64,000 nt of DNA from Nitrosopumilaceae archaeon. GTDB lineage: Archaea; Thermoproteota; Nitrososphaeria; Nitrososphaerales; Nitrosopumilaceae. Below, piece by piece: positions 33,894-42,040 of the stretch (position 1 is the first letter of the stretch; each line of letters starts with the position of its first letter). Under the pieces are notes generated by a model. The model searched no databases and had not been told where the DNA came from. It worked only from the letters and a program-made list of their open reading frames with translations. Made by a program: the position numbers and the translations under genes. The stretch spans positions 363,281 through 427,280 of the forward strand of contig DASQHX010000009.1 in the NCBI GenBank assembly GCA_035631875.1. The letters run 5' to 3'.

Positions 33894-35297
33894 TTAATTT
33901 ATTTTTGCAAGTTCAAATTCATCATGTAGGGCCTGTACTGCCACATTACAATCAGCATCTTTTACTACAAATGCCAAATTAAGCTCAGAAGAGCCCTGTG
34001 CAATCATTACAACATTTACTCTTTTTTTTGCAATAGCAGCAAAGACTTTTGATGCAACACCAACAATTCCCCTCATACCAGATCCGATTAATGCAATTAT
34101 TGCGACATCAACTGTTACATCTACTTTTTTTATTATTTTACCTAATAGATTCATTTCAAGTGCATTGACAGCTTTGTCTAGATCATTCTTTTTTACGATA
34201 ATCGATATACTTGATTCTGATGGGCTTTGTGAGATCATCATAACGTTTACTCCAGCTTTGGCAAGTGTAGAAAATATTGTAGCGGCAGTTCCAGGTGCAC
34301 CAACCATGCTTCCTCCTCTAACATCTATGAGTGCAGTGTGTCGTATTGCACTAACACATTTTACTGTTTTTTGCGCATCAGCTTTTGGAGTAGCAGTTAC
34401 AAATGTTCCAGAATTTTTAACATTAAATGTACTTCTTATTCTAAGTGGTATTTTTTTTGTAACTAATGGTTCTAGTGCTCTTGGATGAATGTATTTTGCA
34501 CCAAAGAGTGCCATTTCCATAGCCTCAATATAAGAAACCTCCTTTAGGACCTTGGCGTTTTTCACAATTTTTGGATCGGTTGTCATTAAACCATCTACAT
34601 CACTCATAAGCCATACTTCATCAGCCTTGATACTAGAAGCTATAATTGTGGCAGTATAATCTGAACCTCCTCTTCCAAAAGTGGTTATGTTTCCATGCTG
34701 ATCAGCTCCTGCAAATCCTCCAATGATAGGTAAAGTCTTTTTTTCCAAGAATGCATCAATTGTATGAGAAACATGTAATCTTGTTGTGTCCATAAGGGGT
34801 TTTGCCTCACCAAAATTCGAATCAGTTACTATTCCTGCATCTTTTCCAGTAAGGGCTATTGCTTTGGTACCTAAATCATTTAGAGCAGCTGCAACTAGAT
34901 TGATAGATAATCTTTCTCCAAATGAGATAAGATAATCAGAAGAACGAGGAGTCACTTCGCCAAGTAAAAGCATTCCATGCAATAATTCTTGTAGCTCAGA
35001 AAGATCCGCTGTCATCTTATCGACTAATTCTTTTCTTATCTTGGGATTTTTGACGCATGTATTTGAAATTTGCAGGTGATTTTTAATTATTTTTTTTGCA
35101 AGATTATTTGCAGCGTCTTTGTTTCTATTTTGAATTAGGGTTGTTATTCTTATCAAATCATCTGTGACACCAGTAATTGCAGAAAAGACACAAACTATTT
35201 TGTGTTGTTTTGATAATGAGTTAATAAAATTAGCTACATGTCTAATGTTTCCAACAGAAGAAATTGATGTCCCACCAAACTTCAACACTAATTTCAA
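33894..35297 (-). CDS. lysC: Aspartate kinase
   Basis: A 467-residue enzyme for the first step of Lys/Thr/Met synthesis. Catalytic N-terminus KFGGTSISS; FGERLS near residue 125; FGRGGSDYTA near 208. Two C-terminal ACT domains (about 320-385 and 400-465) suggest feedback control. It lies 34 bp downstream of the PCNA gene on the same strand and may be its last operon member. Confidence 0.93.
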   Translation of the reverse strand: MKLVLKFGGTSISSVGNIRHVANFINSLSKQHKIVCVFSAITGVTDDLIRITTLIQNRNKDAANNLAKKIIKNHLQISNTCVKNPKIRKELVDKMTADLSELQELLHGMLLLGEVTPRSSDYLISFGERLSINLVAAALNDLGTKAIALTGKDAGIVTDSNFGEAKPLMDTTRLHVSHTIDAFLEKKTLPIIGGFAGADQHGNITTFGRGGSDYTATIIASSIKADEVWLMSDVDGLMTTDPKIVKNAKVLKEVSYIEAMEMALFGAKYIHPRALEPLVTKKIPLRIRSTFNVKNSGTFVTATPKADAQKTVKCVSAIRHTALIDVRGGSMVGAPGTAATIFSTLAKAGVNVMMISQSPSESSISIIVKKNDLDKAVNALEMNLLGKIIKKVDVTVDVAIIALIGSGMRGIVGVASKVFAAIAKKRVNVVMIAQGSSELNLAFVVKDADCNVAVQALHDEFELAKIN

Positions 35298-35331
35298 TTC
35301 AGTATACCTGTCTTAATTGTCCTTAAATGCT

Positions 35332-36078
35332 TTAACTTTCTACCCTAGGTGCTAAATAGAAATGAATTCTACCTATGTTTGCTACTTTGAATTCTAATCT
35401 TAGTGGCATCTTAGTAGAATATTCGCAAACCACTGTTCCTGCAACAGTCCCCACAGCTTTTACAATACTGTTAAGATATTCCAAACTGTAGGTTGCTGTA
35501 CTTTCTTCTTTTACCTCAATTTCCGGCATTTCTGTCATTCCCTTTTCTAGTGTAATTACTGCCTCTCCAGAATCACCTCTTCCAGAAAATTCAGCTTTGG
35601 ATGCAGTTGCACTTATTGAAAGATATTCTGAAACAACTTGTATATCACCTAGAATTTTGTCAAACTCCGTTGAAGTAACCCCAATCCTTGCATTATATGA
35701 GATTTTTGGGAGAGGAGTGTCTGTCGCAGAGCTCTCAATCAGTCTCATTTTGTATTTTTTATTTTTTCCTATTGTGACAAGTAATAGGTTTTCTTCTGAT
35801 ATACTGACCTCAATGCTATCTTTTTTATCGGCTCTTTTTATTAGCTTAGAAAATTCATCAATTCTTACACCAAACTTTACATCATTATCACATTCATATT
35901 TTTCAAATGCGGAGTTGGGCCATGCAATATCTATTAATGCAACATGAGATGGATCCATGCCTCTAAATGCTATTCCTTCTCCTGTTGCTTCAAAGGTAGC
36001 TTCTTCTACCAAAGTAGAAATTGCAGAGATGACTGCTTTCCATTCATCTGATCCATTTGTTTTTGCAGAAAATACCAA
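35332..36078 (-). CDS. pcn: DNA sliding clamp PCNA
   Basis: A 248-residue clamp: two similar halves, MVFSAKTNGSDEWKAVISAI at the start, GIAFRGMDPSHVALIDI in the first domain, and the ending FKVANIGRIHFYLAPRV. It tethers PolD and PolB and other PIP-box proteins. It follows tfs and rpoL in one direction, a common archaeal grouping linking transcription and replication genes. Confidence 0.96.
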   Translation of the reverse strand: MVFSAKTNGSDEWKAVISAISTLVEEATFEATGEGIAFRGMDPSHVALIDIAWPNSAFEKYECDNDVKFGVRIDEFSKLIKRADKKDSIEVSISEENLLLVTIGKNKKYKMRLIESSATDTPLPKISYNARIGVTSTEFDKILGDIQVVSEYLSISATASKAEFSGRGDSGEAVITLEKGMTEMPEIEVKEESTATYSLEYLNSIVKAVGTVAGTVVCEYSTKMPLRLEFKVANIGRIHFYLAPRVES

Positions 36079-36113
36079 ACTTAATCAATTGTCTAACATC
36101 TTCAAGTTAAACG

Positions 36114-36425
36114 TTATGCGTAATTACGCCATGTATAGCTGCATTTAACGCAGCGATAAAACTGGGTTGTTGGTTCATCTGCACTTCTAGTTTGTAACAT
36201 CCACCACACTGCTTCTGTGTTTCCACATTTTTCACAGTCAATTTTTATAACAGGTAACGTTGGCGTTTTTTCATTTTTATCGAAAACATTAATGGTAGAG
36301 CTACTCTCTCCTTTTACTTGTTTTCTTTCTTTTCCTCCTTTTTCAGCGTAACCACATTTTTGACAAATAAAAGAATCAGAGCTATCTTGTTTTAAGCGCA
36401 CCTCACACTTGGGGCAAAATTTCAT
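36114..36425 (-). CDS. tfs: Transcription elongation/cleavage factor TFS
   Basis: A 103-residue protein with two zinc ribbons: N-terminal CPKC...CQKC (residues 4-24) and C-terminal CEKC...CVKC, with the catalytic acidic pair in RSADEPTT. It rescues stalled RNA polymerase by stimulating transcript cleavage. Its ATG is 1 base after the rpoL stop. Confidence 0.95.
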   Translation of the reverse strand: MKFCPKCEVRLKQDSSDSFICQKCGYAEKGGKERKQVKGESSSTINVFDKNEKTPTLPVIKIDCEKCGNTEAVWWMLQTRSADEPTTQFYRCVKCSYTWRNYA

Positions 36426-36707
36426 TTAAACACCTTTTAATTTAGAATGTACTACTTTTTTTAGTTCGTCTGTATATTCAATTGCAGTCTTTACTGCCTT
36501 TTCTATTTCTTTTAATGGATTTCCTTTTGATGTGTTTACACGCATCCAATATTCTCTAGTAAGTGGATGCTTCATTATTACACCTGCAAATTCTATACTA
36601 GATTCCTTGAGAAGTTCATGTTGCACTATGTATAATGTGCCAATATCAGATTTCGATATAGTTAATGAAACTTCCTTTGGAGAAGATTTTGTTATTTTTG
36701 CATCCAT
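36426..36707 (-). CDS. rpoL: RNA polymerase subunit Rpo11 (RpoL)
   Basis: A 93-residue protein with the RpoL/RPB11 fold: TLYIVQHELLKESSIEFAGV, HPLTREYWMRVNT and KAVKTAIEYTDEL. It dimerises with Rpo3 in polymerase assembly. First gene of the rpoL-tfs-pcn group. The N-terminal LxKxD-type signature is degenerate but length and spacing fit. Confidence 0.88.
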   Translation of the reverse strand: MDAKITKSSPKEVSLTISKSDIGTLYIVQHELLKESSIEFAGVIMKHPLTREYWMRVNTSKGNPLKEIEKAVKTAIEYTDELKKVVHSKLKGV

Positions 36708-36753
36708 GTAAATAAAAAAAATACTTATTGAGGATATAAACCATTACGGTTAA

Positions 36754-37296
36754 TTGTCTAATGAAAAGACCTTCATCACTGATGTGGAACTAGAGAAATC
36801 AAATGATAAATTCAGAACCGATGAAAATGTTACAATAAATGTAAAATTTGCTGTAATGGGTGCATTTCGAGAAGCTTTTAATGAAAAAAATTGGGAAAGA
36901 GCATACAATAAACATGACAATACGTTCAAGCTAAAATACGGAGTCAGACTCTATACAGGTGGACTACGAAAACGTGAGATAGGAAAACCAGTAGACACAT
37001 ACAGAAAGGCAGCGTTATTTTGGACACGTAACCCTAAACTCACCCAGATGGCAGAAAAAAAGATCTGGGTACAGATAGCAAAAAATTTTGAACCGTTTAT
37101 TCCAAAAAGTCTGGTAGAGGCTCAAGAATTGCTTCTTAATTTTAATGAAAAAATTGAATTCAAAGCGTCTGATCTTAGTATTGGAAAACATAAGGTTGGT
37201 GCAGAGGTTTTTGTTTCTTGGTTAAAACATGACTATACTGATACATTTGATGAAAAAACACATTCTAAAGAGATAGAGATCGAGATTACCAAATAA
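36754..37296 (+). CDS. Conserved thaumarchaeal hypothetical protein
   Basis: A 180-residue soluble protein starting at TTG 36754; an ATG 11 bases later is out of frame and soon stops. A TATA-like GATATAAA at 36733-36740 predicts a leaderless start here. It has no signal peptide; the end (HKVGAEVFVSWLKHDYTDTF) looks beta-rich like an Ig or arrestin-like strand set. I do not recognise the family. Confidence 0.62.
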   Translation: MSNEKTFITDVELEKSNDKFRTDENVTINVKFAVMGAFREAFNEKNWERAYNKHDNTFKLKYGVRLYTGGLRKREIGKPVDTYRKAALFWTRNPKLTQMAEKKIWVQIAKNFEPFIPKSLVEAQELLLNFNEKIEFKASDLSIGKHKVGAEVFVSWLKHDYTDTFDEKTHSKEIEIEITK

Positions 37297-37298
37297 GG

Positions 37299-37308
37299 AT
37301 ATAAATGG
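37299..37308 (+). promoter_or_regulatory. TATA box for the 48-residue gene at 37327
   Basis: A GATATAAATG element ends 19 bp before the ATG at 37327, as for leaderless genes in this window. It starts right after the stop of the preceding gene. Confidence 0.5.
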
Positions 37309-37326
37309 AATTATTAGAGTTAGGTT

Positions 37327-37473
37327 ATGGCAAAATTTGATGGACTTAGAGGACAGGAACTGCTTGAAGTAGAAGAAAAAAATGGCGAAATAACTTTGAT
37401 CTTCAAGGATAACAGATTTTTGTTTATCAAGCTTGAAAATGGAAAAATGGTAACTACTTCTATACCAGAATAG
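37327..37473 (+). CDS. 48-residue hypothetical protein
   Basis: A small beta-strand-rich protein (MAKFDGLRGQELLEVEEKNG then ITLIFKDNRFLFIKLENGKM). It has its own TATA box and ATG and its TAG abuts the stop of the convergent phosphatase gene. Composition and alternating pattern look coding. Function unknown. Confidence 0.6.
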   Translation: MAKFDGLRGQELLEVEEKNGEITLIFKDNRFLFIKLENGKMVTTSIPE

Positions 37474-37971
37474 TTACTTGTGAACAAATTTGTGATAAAG
37501 ACCTACTGCTATTTCTTGTGATTCAGATTGTATGGAGCCTGGTCTTTCTTTACGTACTTTTTCAATTGCATTTTTAGCAGATAAGTTATGATATTTTATC
37601 AAGTAGCAAGCTAATATGGTTCCCGTTCTACCAATTCCAGCTGCACAGTGAACCATAATAGGTTCATCATTTTTGATCCGTTTTTGGATAAAGTCAACAG
37701 TCTGATCTATTTTATCCATGTCTGGTGCAGAAAGATCTTCTGTGGGTACATGAAGATAGTTAATATCTTTAATCCATGACTCTGGAAGAGGATTTTCTGT
37801 CATTGTAATAATGGATTTCACGCCCCGTTTTCTAACCCATTCAAGCTCAGCTATAGATGTTGGCATTCCACTTCCTGCAAGTTTATTGTTAATTAACCAG
37901 CCAAAGTTAGTTGGTTTTTTTGTTATCTTACCATGTACACGACGCCATAAGTTACCGGGTTTGCTCAACAA
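37474..37971 (-). CDS. Dual-specificity protein phosphatase-like
   Basis: A 165-residue cysteine phosphatase. The P-loop HCAAGIGRTGT (residues about 107-117) matches HCxxGxxRT/S, and the general-acid Asp is likely in TEDLSAPD about 20-30 residues earlier. It could act on phosphotyrosine/serine or on small phosphates. Convergent with the 48-residue gene at zero distance. Confidence 0.88.
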   Translation of the reverse strand: MLSKPGNLWRRVHGKITKKPTNFGWLINNKLAGSGMPTSIAELEWVRKRGVKSIITMTENPLPESWIKDINYLHVPTEDLSAPDMDKIDQTVDFIQKRIKNDEPIMVHCAAGIGRTGTILACYLIKYHNLSAKNAIEKVRKERPGSIQSESQEIAVGLYHKFVHK

Positions 37972-38061
37972 TTATGGTTGAATTTTTCCATATATTTAGA
38001 CAGCGTGGTATAGTATTCACTAGTATAGTTTAAAGAAAAAGAAAGTTAATTGTCGGACTAC

Positions 38062-38361
38062 TTATTCTGCTAGTTCAGTCCAACCTTTGACGAATACAGA
38101 GTTTCTGTATAATGGTACTGGTTGACCTACTGTAAAGTCCATTGGTCTCATCCAGAAGATTGCTTTTGTTGGGCAAACTCCTATACATGCACCGTCTGAG
38201 ATGCATCTTTCTGGATAAAAGACAAATGCTTTACCCCTCTTCCAGCCTTCTACTGGTTTTACTCTTAGTACGTCTGGGCCTAGTGATGTACAGATCTCTA
38301 CGCAGAGTGCACATCCTATACACATTTGTTCGCCTATATCGGGTATTATTCCAACTGGCAT
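38062..38361 (-). CDS. 4Fe-4S ferredoxin
   Basis: A 99-residue ferredoxin with two cluster motifs: CIGCALCVEIC with extended spacing to the next Cys, and CISDGACIGVCP. The pattern suggests one or two [4Fe-4S] clusters; the second motif is unusual with CxxxxxCxxxCP. It is likely abundant and donates electrons in central metabolism. Divergent from the parvulin gene across a 190-bp promoter region. Confidence 0.85.
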   Translation of the reverse strand: MPVGIIPDIGEQMCIGCALCVEICTSLGPDVLRVKPVEGWKRGKAFVFYPERCISDGACIGVCPTKAIFWMRPMDFTVGQPVPLYRNSVFVKGWTELAE

Positions 38362-38472
38362 ATTCAGTATTAATTCGCTAACGGATCTTAATATAACTTG
38401 CTCAAAATAACTGAGTTATAACGGCGTTTGAGAATTTTATAACAGTGTTAAAATTTTATTTGAGATCATTAG

Positions 38473-38496
38473 CTTATTCTAAATTTTTAGAATGAG
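38473..38496. repeat. 24-bp inverted repeat in the ferredoxin/parvulin promoter region
   Basis: Arms CTTATTCTAAA and TTTAGAATGAG with TT between them; eight inner pairs are perfect, one outer is G:T. It lies 57 bp upstream of the parvulin ATG and 112 bp from the ferredoxin start. Likely an operator or a small hairpin. Confidence 0.55.
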
Positions 38497-38552
38497 TTAA
38501 GTGTATTGCATGTAATCGACGTTTTTTTATAATTTAATTTTATTTTAAAATC

Positions 38553-38828
38553 ATGGCAAACAAAGTTCATTGTGCACATATTCTAGTTGAAAAGCTAAGT
38601 ATTGCTCAAGAATTAAAAACAAAAATTACAAAGGGTGAAAGCTTTGCAAATCTTGCTAAAGAATATTCAATTGATGGCTCGAAAAAACGAGGTGGCGATC
38701 TTGGGTATTTCGGTAGAGGTATGATGGTGTCAGAATTTGAAAAAGCTGCATTTTCTCTAGAGAAAGGTCAGGTTTCAGACATAGTAAAAACTCAGTTCGG
38801 ATATCACATAATAAAAAGATTGGATTAA
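38553..38828 (+). CDS. Parvulin-type peptidyl-prolyl isomerase (NmPin-like)
   Basis: A 91-residue stand-alone parvulin: VHCAHILVEK start, FANLAKEYSIDGSKKRGGDLGYF, and FGYHIIKRLD end. It closely resembles the one-domain archaeal parvulin NmPin known from Nitrosopumilus maritimus, a cytosolic or surface-associated isomerase. No signal peptide. Its stop overlaps the convergent gene by 4 bp. Confidence 0.93.
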   Translation: MANKVHCAHILVEKLSIAQELKTKITKGESFANLAKEYSIDGSKKRGGDLGYFGRGMMVSEFEKAAFSLEKGQVSDIVKTQFGYHIIKRLD

Positions 38829-39442
38829 AGTGGAATTGAATCTGCAGGGATAATTGATTTTTCTTTTTTATCTAAAAAATTTAAAATTATTCCTTGATCA
38901 TTTTTTTCAAGTAAAATTTGTTCTCCATTTTTTGCTTCTATTAGCCGTTTTCCCGTAGAAGAAAGTACCCAACCTTCTTCTTTTTTGAATCGAACCATAC
39001 TTGTTATGACAACATAAGAGCCAGTACTATATGCAATACTAGCTAGCAACATTACATATGATGTGACAAGCTTGCCAATGTCCTTTTTTTTGTTTAACAT
39101 GTTAAAAAGCCCATTAAGGGAATCTATTATCACTACAGATTTTTTTGTACTCAAATCTACCAAAATTTTTGCTAGTGTATTATTTAGTATTTCAAAAGTG
39201 GGTTGAAACAAAGTAAGGTTTTGCGGAGTCTTAATCATTCCAGATACAATATATCCACTATACAATAAATCAAGATCCAAATACAATACATCCAGTTTAA
39301 GATCATTTACAAGTTTTGCAATAAAACCAGCTTTAAGAAATGAATCAGAATACAAAACTGAATTAATTTTGTTTGGCCTAAGTATGTTTTGTAAATTCAA
39401 AATAATTTCAGCCTTTGAAGTATTATCATGATTTTTAAACAA
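38825..39442 (-). CDS. RecA/KaiC-like protein with a decayed P-loop
   Basis: A 205-residue protein with the alternating strand-helix pattern of a RecA-like core. Walker B is visible (KSVVIIDSLNGLFN), and a later SSTGKRLIEAKNGEQI segment fits. The place of Walker A reads NSVLYSDSFLKAGFI with no GxxxxGK, so ATP binding is doubtful. It may be a non-catalytic partner in a larger complex. Confidence 0.6.
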   Translation of the reverse strand: MFKNHDNTSKAEIILNLQNILRPNKINSVLYSDSFLKAGFIAKLVNDLKLDVLYLDLDLLYSGYIVSGMIKTPQNLTLFQPTFEILNNTLAKILVDLSTKKSVVIIDSLNGLFNMLNKKKDIGKLVTSYVMLLASIAYSTGSYVVITSMVRFKKEEGWVLSSTGKRLIEAKNGEQILLEKNDQGIILNFLDKKEKSIIPADSIPL

Positions 39443-39472
39443 CGTTGTAGTTAGATAGATCGTAATATAATA

Positions 39473-40621
39473 ATGAATTTAGATTATGATGTTTCTCAAG
39501 ATTTTCCGTTTAAAGATACAATCTATCTAAACAACGCATCAACTTCATTGATGCCAATTTCTAGTATAAAGGCGATGACTGATTTTCTTGTAAGTTATAA
39601 TGAGATGGGGCCAGATTCAAAAAAAGCAGATAGTTACGTAACGGAAAGATTATTTCTTGCAAGAAAGGCTGTCTCACATTTAATAAAATGCAAACCAGAT
39701 GAGGTAATCTTCACTCAAAGCACTACAGATGGTGTTAATATGGTTGCCAGTGGTTTGAAATTAAAACAAACATCAAACATCATAATTCGTGATTCAAATC
39801 ATGAGCATCCTGCAAATTATTATCCATGGATACGTTTAGCTCAAAAGTTGACGGTAAATAATTTGAAAGTCAACAATATTGGTTATTTTGACCTTGAAGA
39901 ATTAAAAAATATGATTGACAATAATACTGGTCTTGTTGTACTAAGTCACGCTCTCTTTAACACAGGTGCAGTTTTACCTGTAGAACAAATTGGAAATATC
40001 TTAGCTGAAAAAAATATTCCATATTTCATAGATGCTGCACAAACAGTTGGTTGTCTTGAAGATGTTGATGTAAATAAAATCAAGTGTAATTTTATGTCTT
40101 TTAATGGTTCAAAGTGGCTCTGTGGTCCGATGGGAACTGGAATATTTTTTTGTAAAAAAGAATCAGGTGAAATGCTAGAACCGCTTCAGGTAGGTGGAGA
40201 GTCAGCCTTATTTCATGAAGGTAAGATTGCTTACAAGGAGATGCCAGCTAAATTCCAAGCTGGATTTCGCAATTGGGCAGGCATAGCTGGTCTTGAGGCA
40301 TCTATTGTCTATTTGTTACGATTAGGTCTTGAAAATATTAGAAAAAAGAATATCAAACTTGCCAATATGATGCGTGAGGAGTTATCAAGAATTCCAGGAG
40401 TTGTCTTGTACGGACCTGATGAACCAGAAAAAAGAACGAGTATTGTTTCTTTTTCACTTCTAAATCAAGACCCAAAAATTGTTGTAGAAAGACTCGAGAA
40501 GCAAAACATGATTCTGGCAGTGCGAGAAATCTTTGCTCAAAAAGTGATTAGAGCTTCTATGCACTTTTTTAATACAGAATCTCAAATTCTCAAAGTAATA
40601 GATGTAATTAAAAAAAATTAG
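39473..40621 (+). CDS. Class V aminotransferase (cysteine desulfurase-like)
   Basis: A 382-residue PLP enzyme. IYLNNASTSLMP at the start, TQSTTDGVNMVASGL for phosphate binding, IDAAQTVG with the PLP Asp, and Lys in SFNGSKWLCGPMG. This is the SufS/isopenicillin-N-epimerase-like group; a clear catalytic persulfide Cys loop is not obvious, so desulfurase activity is uncertain. Confidence 0.82.
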   Translation: MNLDYDVSQDFPFKDTIYLNNASTSLMPISSIKAMTDFLVSYNEMGPDSKKADSYVTERLFLARKAVSHLIKCKPDEVIFTQSTTDGVNMVASGLKLKQTSNIIIRDSNHEHPANYYPWIRLAQKLTVNNLKVNNIGYFDLEELKNMIDNNTGLVVLSHALFNTGAVLPVEQIGNILAEKNIPYFIDAAQTVGCLEDVDVNKIKCNFMSFNGSKWLCGPMGTGIFFCKKESGEMLEPLQVGGESALFHEGKIAYKEMPAKFQAGFRNWAGIAGLEASIVYLLRLGLENIRKKNIKLANMMREELSRIPGVVLYGPDEPEKRTSIVSFSLLNQDPKIVVERLEKQNMILAVREIFAQKVIRASMHFFNTESQILKVIDVIKKN

Positions 40622-40622
40622 T

Positions 40623-40883
40623 TTATTGTTCTTGTTCTTCTATAACCATCATTGTTAAGGTTGAATACACTTTGTCTATTTTTCTGATTTTGTTTGTTAT
40701 GATGTTTCGTAAAAGATCCATGTTATCTGCTGTTATTTTTACAATTATGTCATACACACCATATACTCCTTGGACTTCGTATCGAATGGATTTTCCCTCC
40801 TTATCCAGTATTTCTTTAATTTTCTGAATTATTTCTACGTCAGAACCTAAATCAGAATTTAACAAGATATAGGTTGTAGGCAT
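40623..40883 (-). CDS. Stand-alone Lrp/AsnC ligand-binding (RAM) domain
   Basis: An 86-residue protein that is only the effector-binding domain of Lrp regulators: YILLNSDLGSDVEIIQKIKE, GVYGVYDIIVKITA and a final TLTMMVIEE strand. There is no HTH. Such stand-alone RAM proteins bind amino acids and partner with full Lrp proteins. Confidence 0.85.
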   Translation of the reverse strand: MPTTYILLNSDLGSDVEIIQKIKEILDKEGKSIRYEVQGVYGVYDIIVKITADNMDLLRNIITNKIRKIDKVYSTLTMMVIEEQEQ

Positions 40884-40947
40884 AAGGTAATTCTCGTTTC
40901 ACAATATTTAACCTTTGACTAGGATTTATCTTAAGTGCAATTACCCG

Positions 40948-42012
40948 CTAGAAAACAAACTGAAATCTATTTCGTTTATAATTTTCTGCTAATTTTCCAG
41001 TTATAGGAATTTTATTTCCACAAAATTTACAGTTATTATTTTCGTCCATATTCCAACCTTGAATATCAAAACCATATCTTTTGACAACTATGTTATTACA
41101 TTGAGAACAGTACGTATGCTCAAGCGGATGGCCAGGTACGTTTCCAAGATATACGTATGCGAGTCCTTCTTTTTTCGCAATTTCATAGTGTTTTTCAAGT
41201 GTCTTAATTGGTGTTGATTCAAATTCCATCATTTTATAATCTGGGTGGAACCGCAAGAAATGAATTGGCATTTCGGGCCCAAATTCATCATAAATGAACT
41301 TACAGAGCTTGGTTGCATATTCTAAATTATCTCCAACTTCTGGAATTATTAAATCAGTTATTTCTACATGAATTTTGGTTTTATCTCTAATTTCTTTTAG
41401 AGTATCAAAAATTGGTTTTGGATCAGGAACCCCGATGTATTTTCTGGTGAAATTAGGTTCGGCATTACCCTTAAAGTCAACAGTAATACAATCAAGAAAT
41501 TCATCCATCATCTTTACTGTTTGTGGTGTATCGTAACCATTTGAGACAAAAATATTGAAAAGACCTTTTTTTCTTGCAATAACACCACAGTCGCGTGCAA
41601 ATTCGATGAAGATGGATGGCTGGTTATAGGTATAGGCTATTCCATCAGCACCATATCTTATGGCTTGATCTACTACTTGTTCGGGAGTCATTTCAATTCC
41701 TTCTACTTTTCTTCGTTGACTGATGTCATAGTTTTGACAATATTTACACAACCAATTACAACCAGTAGTAGCTATGGAATAGATGCTAGTACCAGGTCTG
41801 TAATGAATAACTGGCTTTTTTTCTATAGGATCTACATGACCAGAAATCACTCTACCGTAAACAAATAACTCGAGTTTACCGCCTTTATTTCCTCGAACAC
41901 CACAAAGACCAATCTGTCCATTGCCAATTTCACAATATCTAGCACATGCTGTGCAACGAACCTTATCATTTGGCATCTTTTCATAGAGTATTGCTTCTTT
42001 GGACGTTACCAT
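40948..42012 (-). CDS. AmmeMemoRadiSam-system radical SAM enzyme (AmrS-like)
   Basis: A 354-residue protein. Radical SAM cluster motif CNWLCKYC (CxxxCxxC), preceded by an N-terminal Cys cluster (CTACARYCEIG and LCGVRGN) and followed by C-terminal zinc-like CSQC...CKFC. HVDPIEKKPVIHYRPG is typical of this group, as is KYIGVPD. Partner AMMECR1/Memo genes are not in the window. Reaction unknown. Confidence 0.88.
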   Translation of the reverse strand: MVTSKEAILYEKMPNDKVRCTACARYCEIGNGQIGLCGVRGNKGGKLELFVYGRVISGHVDPIEKKPVIHYRPGTSIYSIATTGCNWLCKYCQNYDISQRRKVEGIEMTPEQVVDQAIRYGADGIAYTYNQPSIFIEFARDCGVIARKKGLFNIFVSNGYDTPQTVKMMDEFLDCITVDFKGNAEPNFTRKYIGVPDPKPIFDTLKEIRDKTKIHVEITDLIIPEVGDNLEYATKLCKFIYDEFGPEMPIHFLRFHPDYKMMEFESTPIKTLEKHYEIAKKEGLAYVYLGNVPGHPLEHTYCSQCNNIVVKRYGFDIQGWNMDENNNCKFCGNKIPITGKLAENYKRNRFQFVF

Positions 42013-42040
42013 TTACTACTTAAAATTATCATATAAGCTA

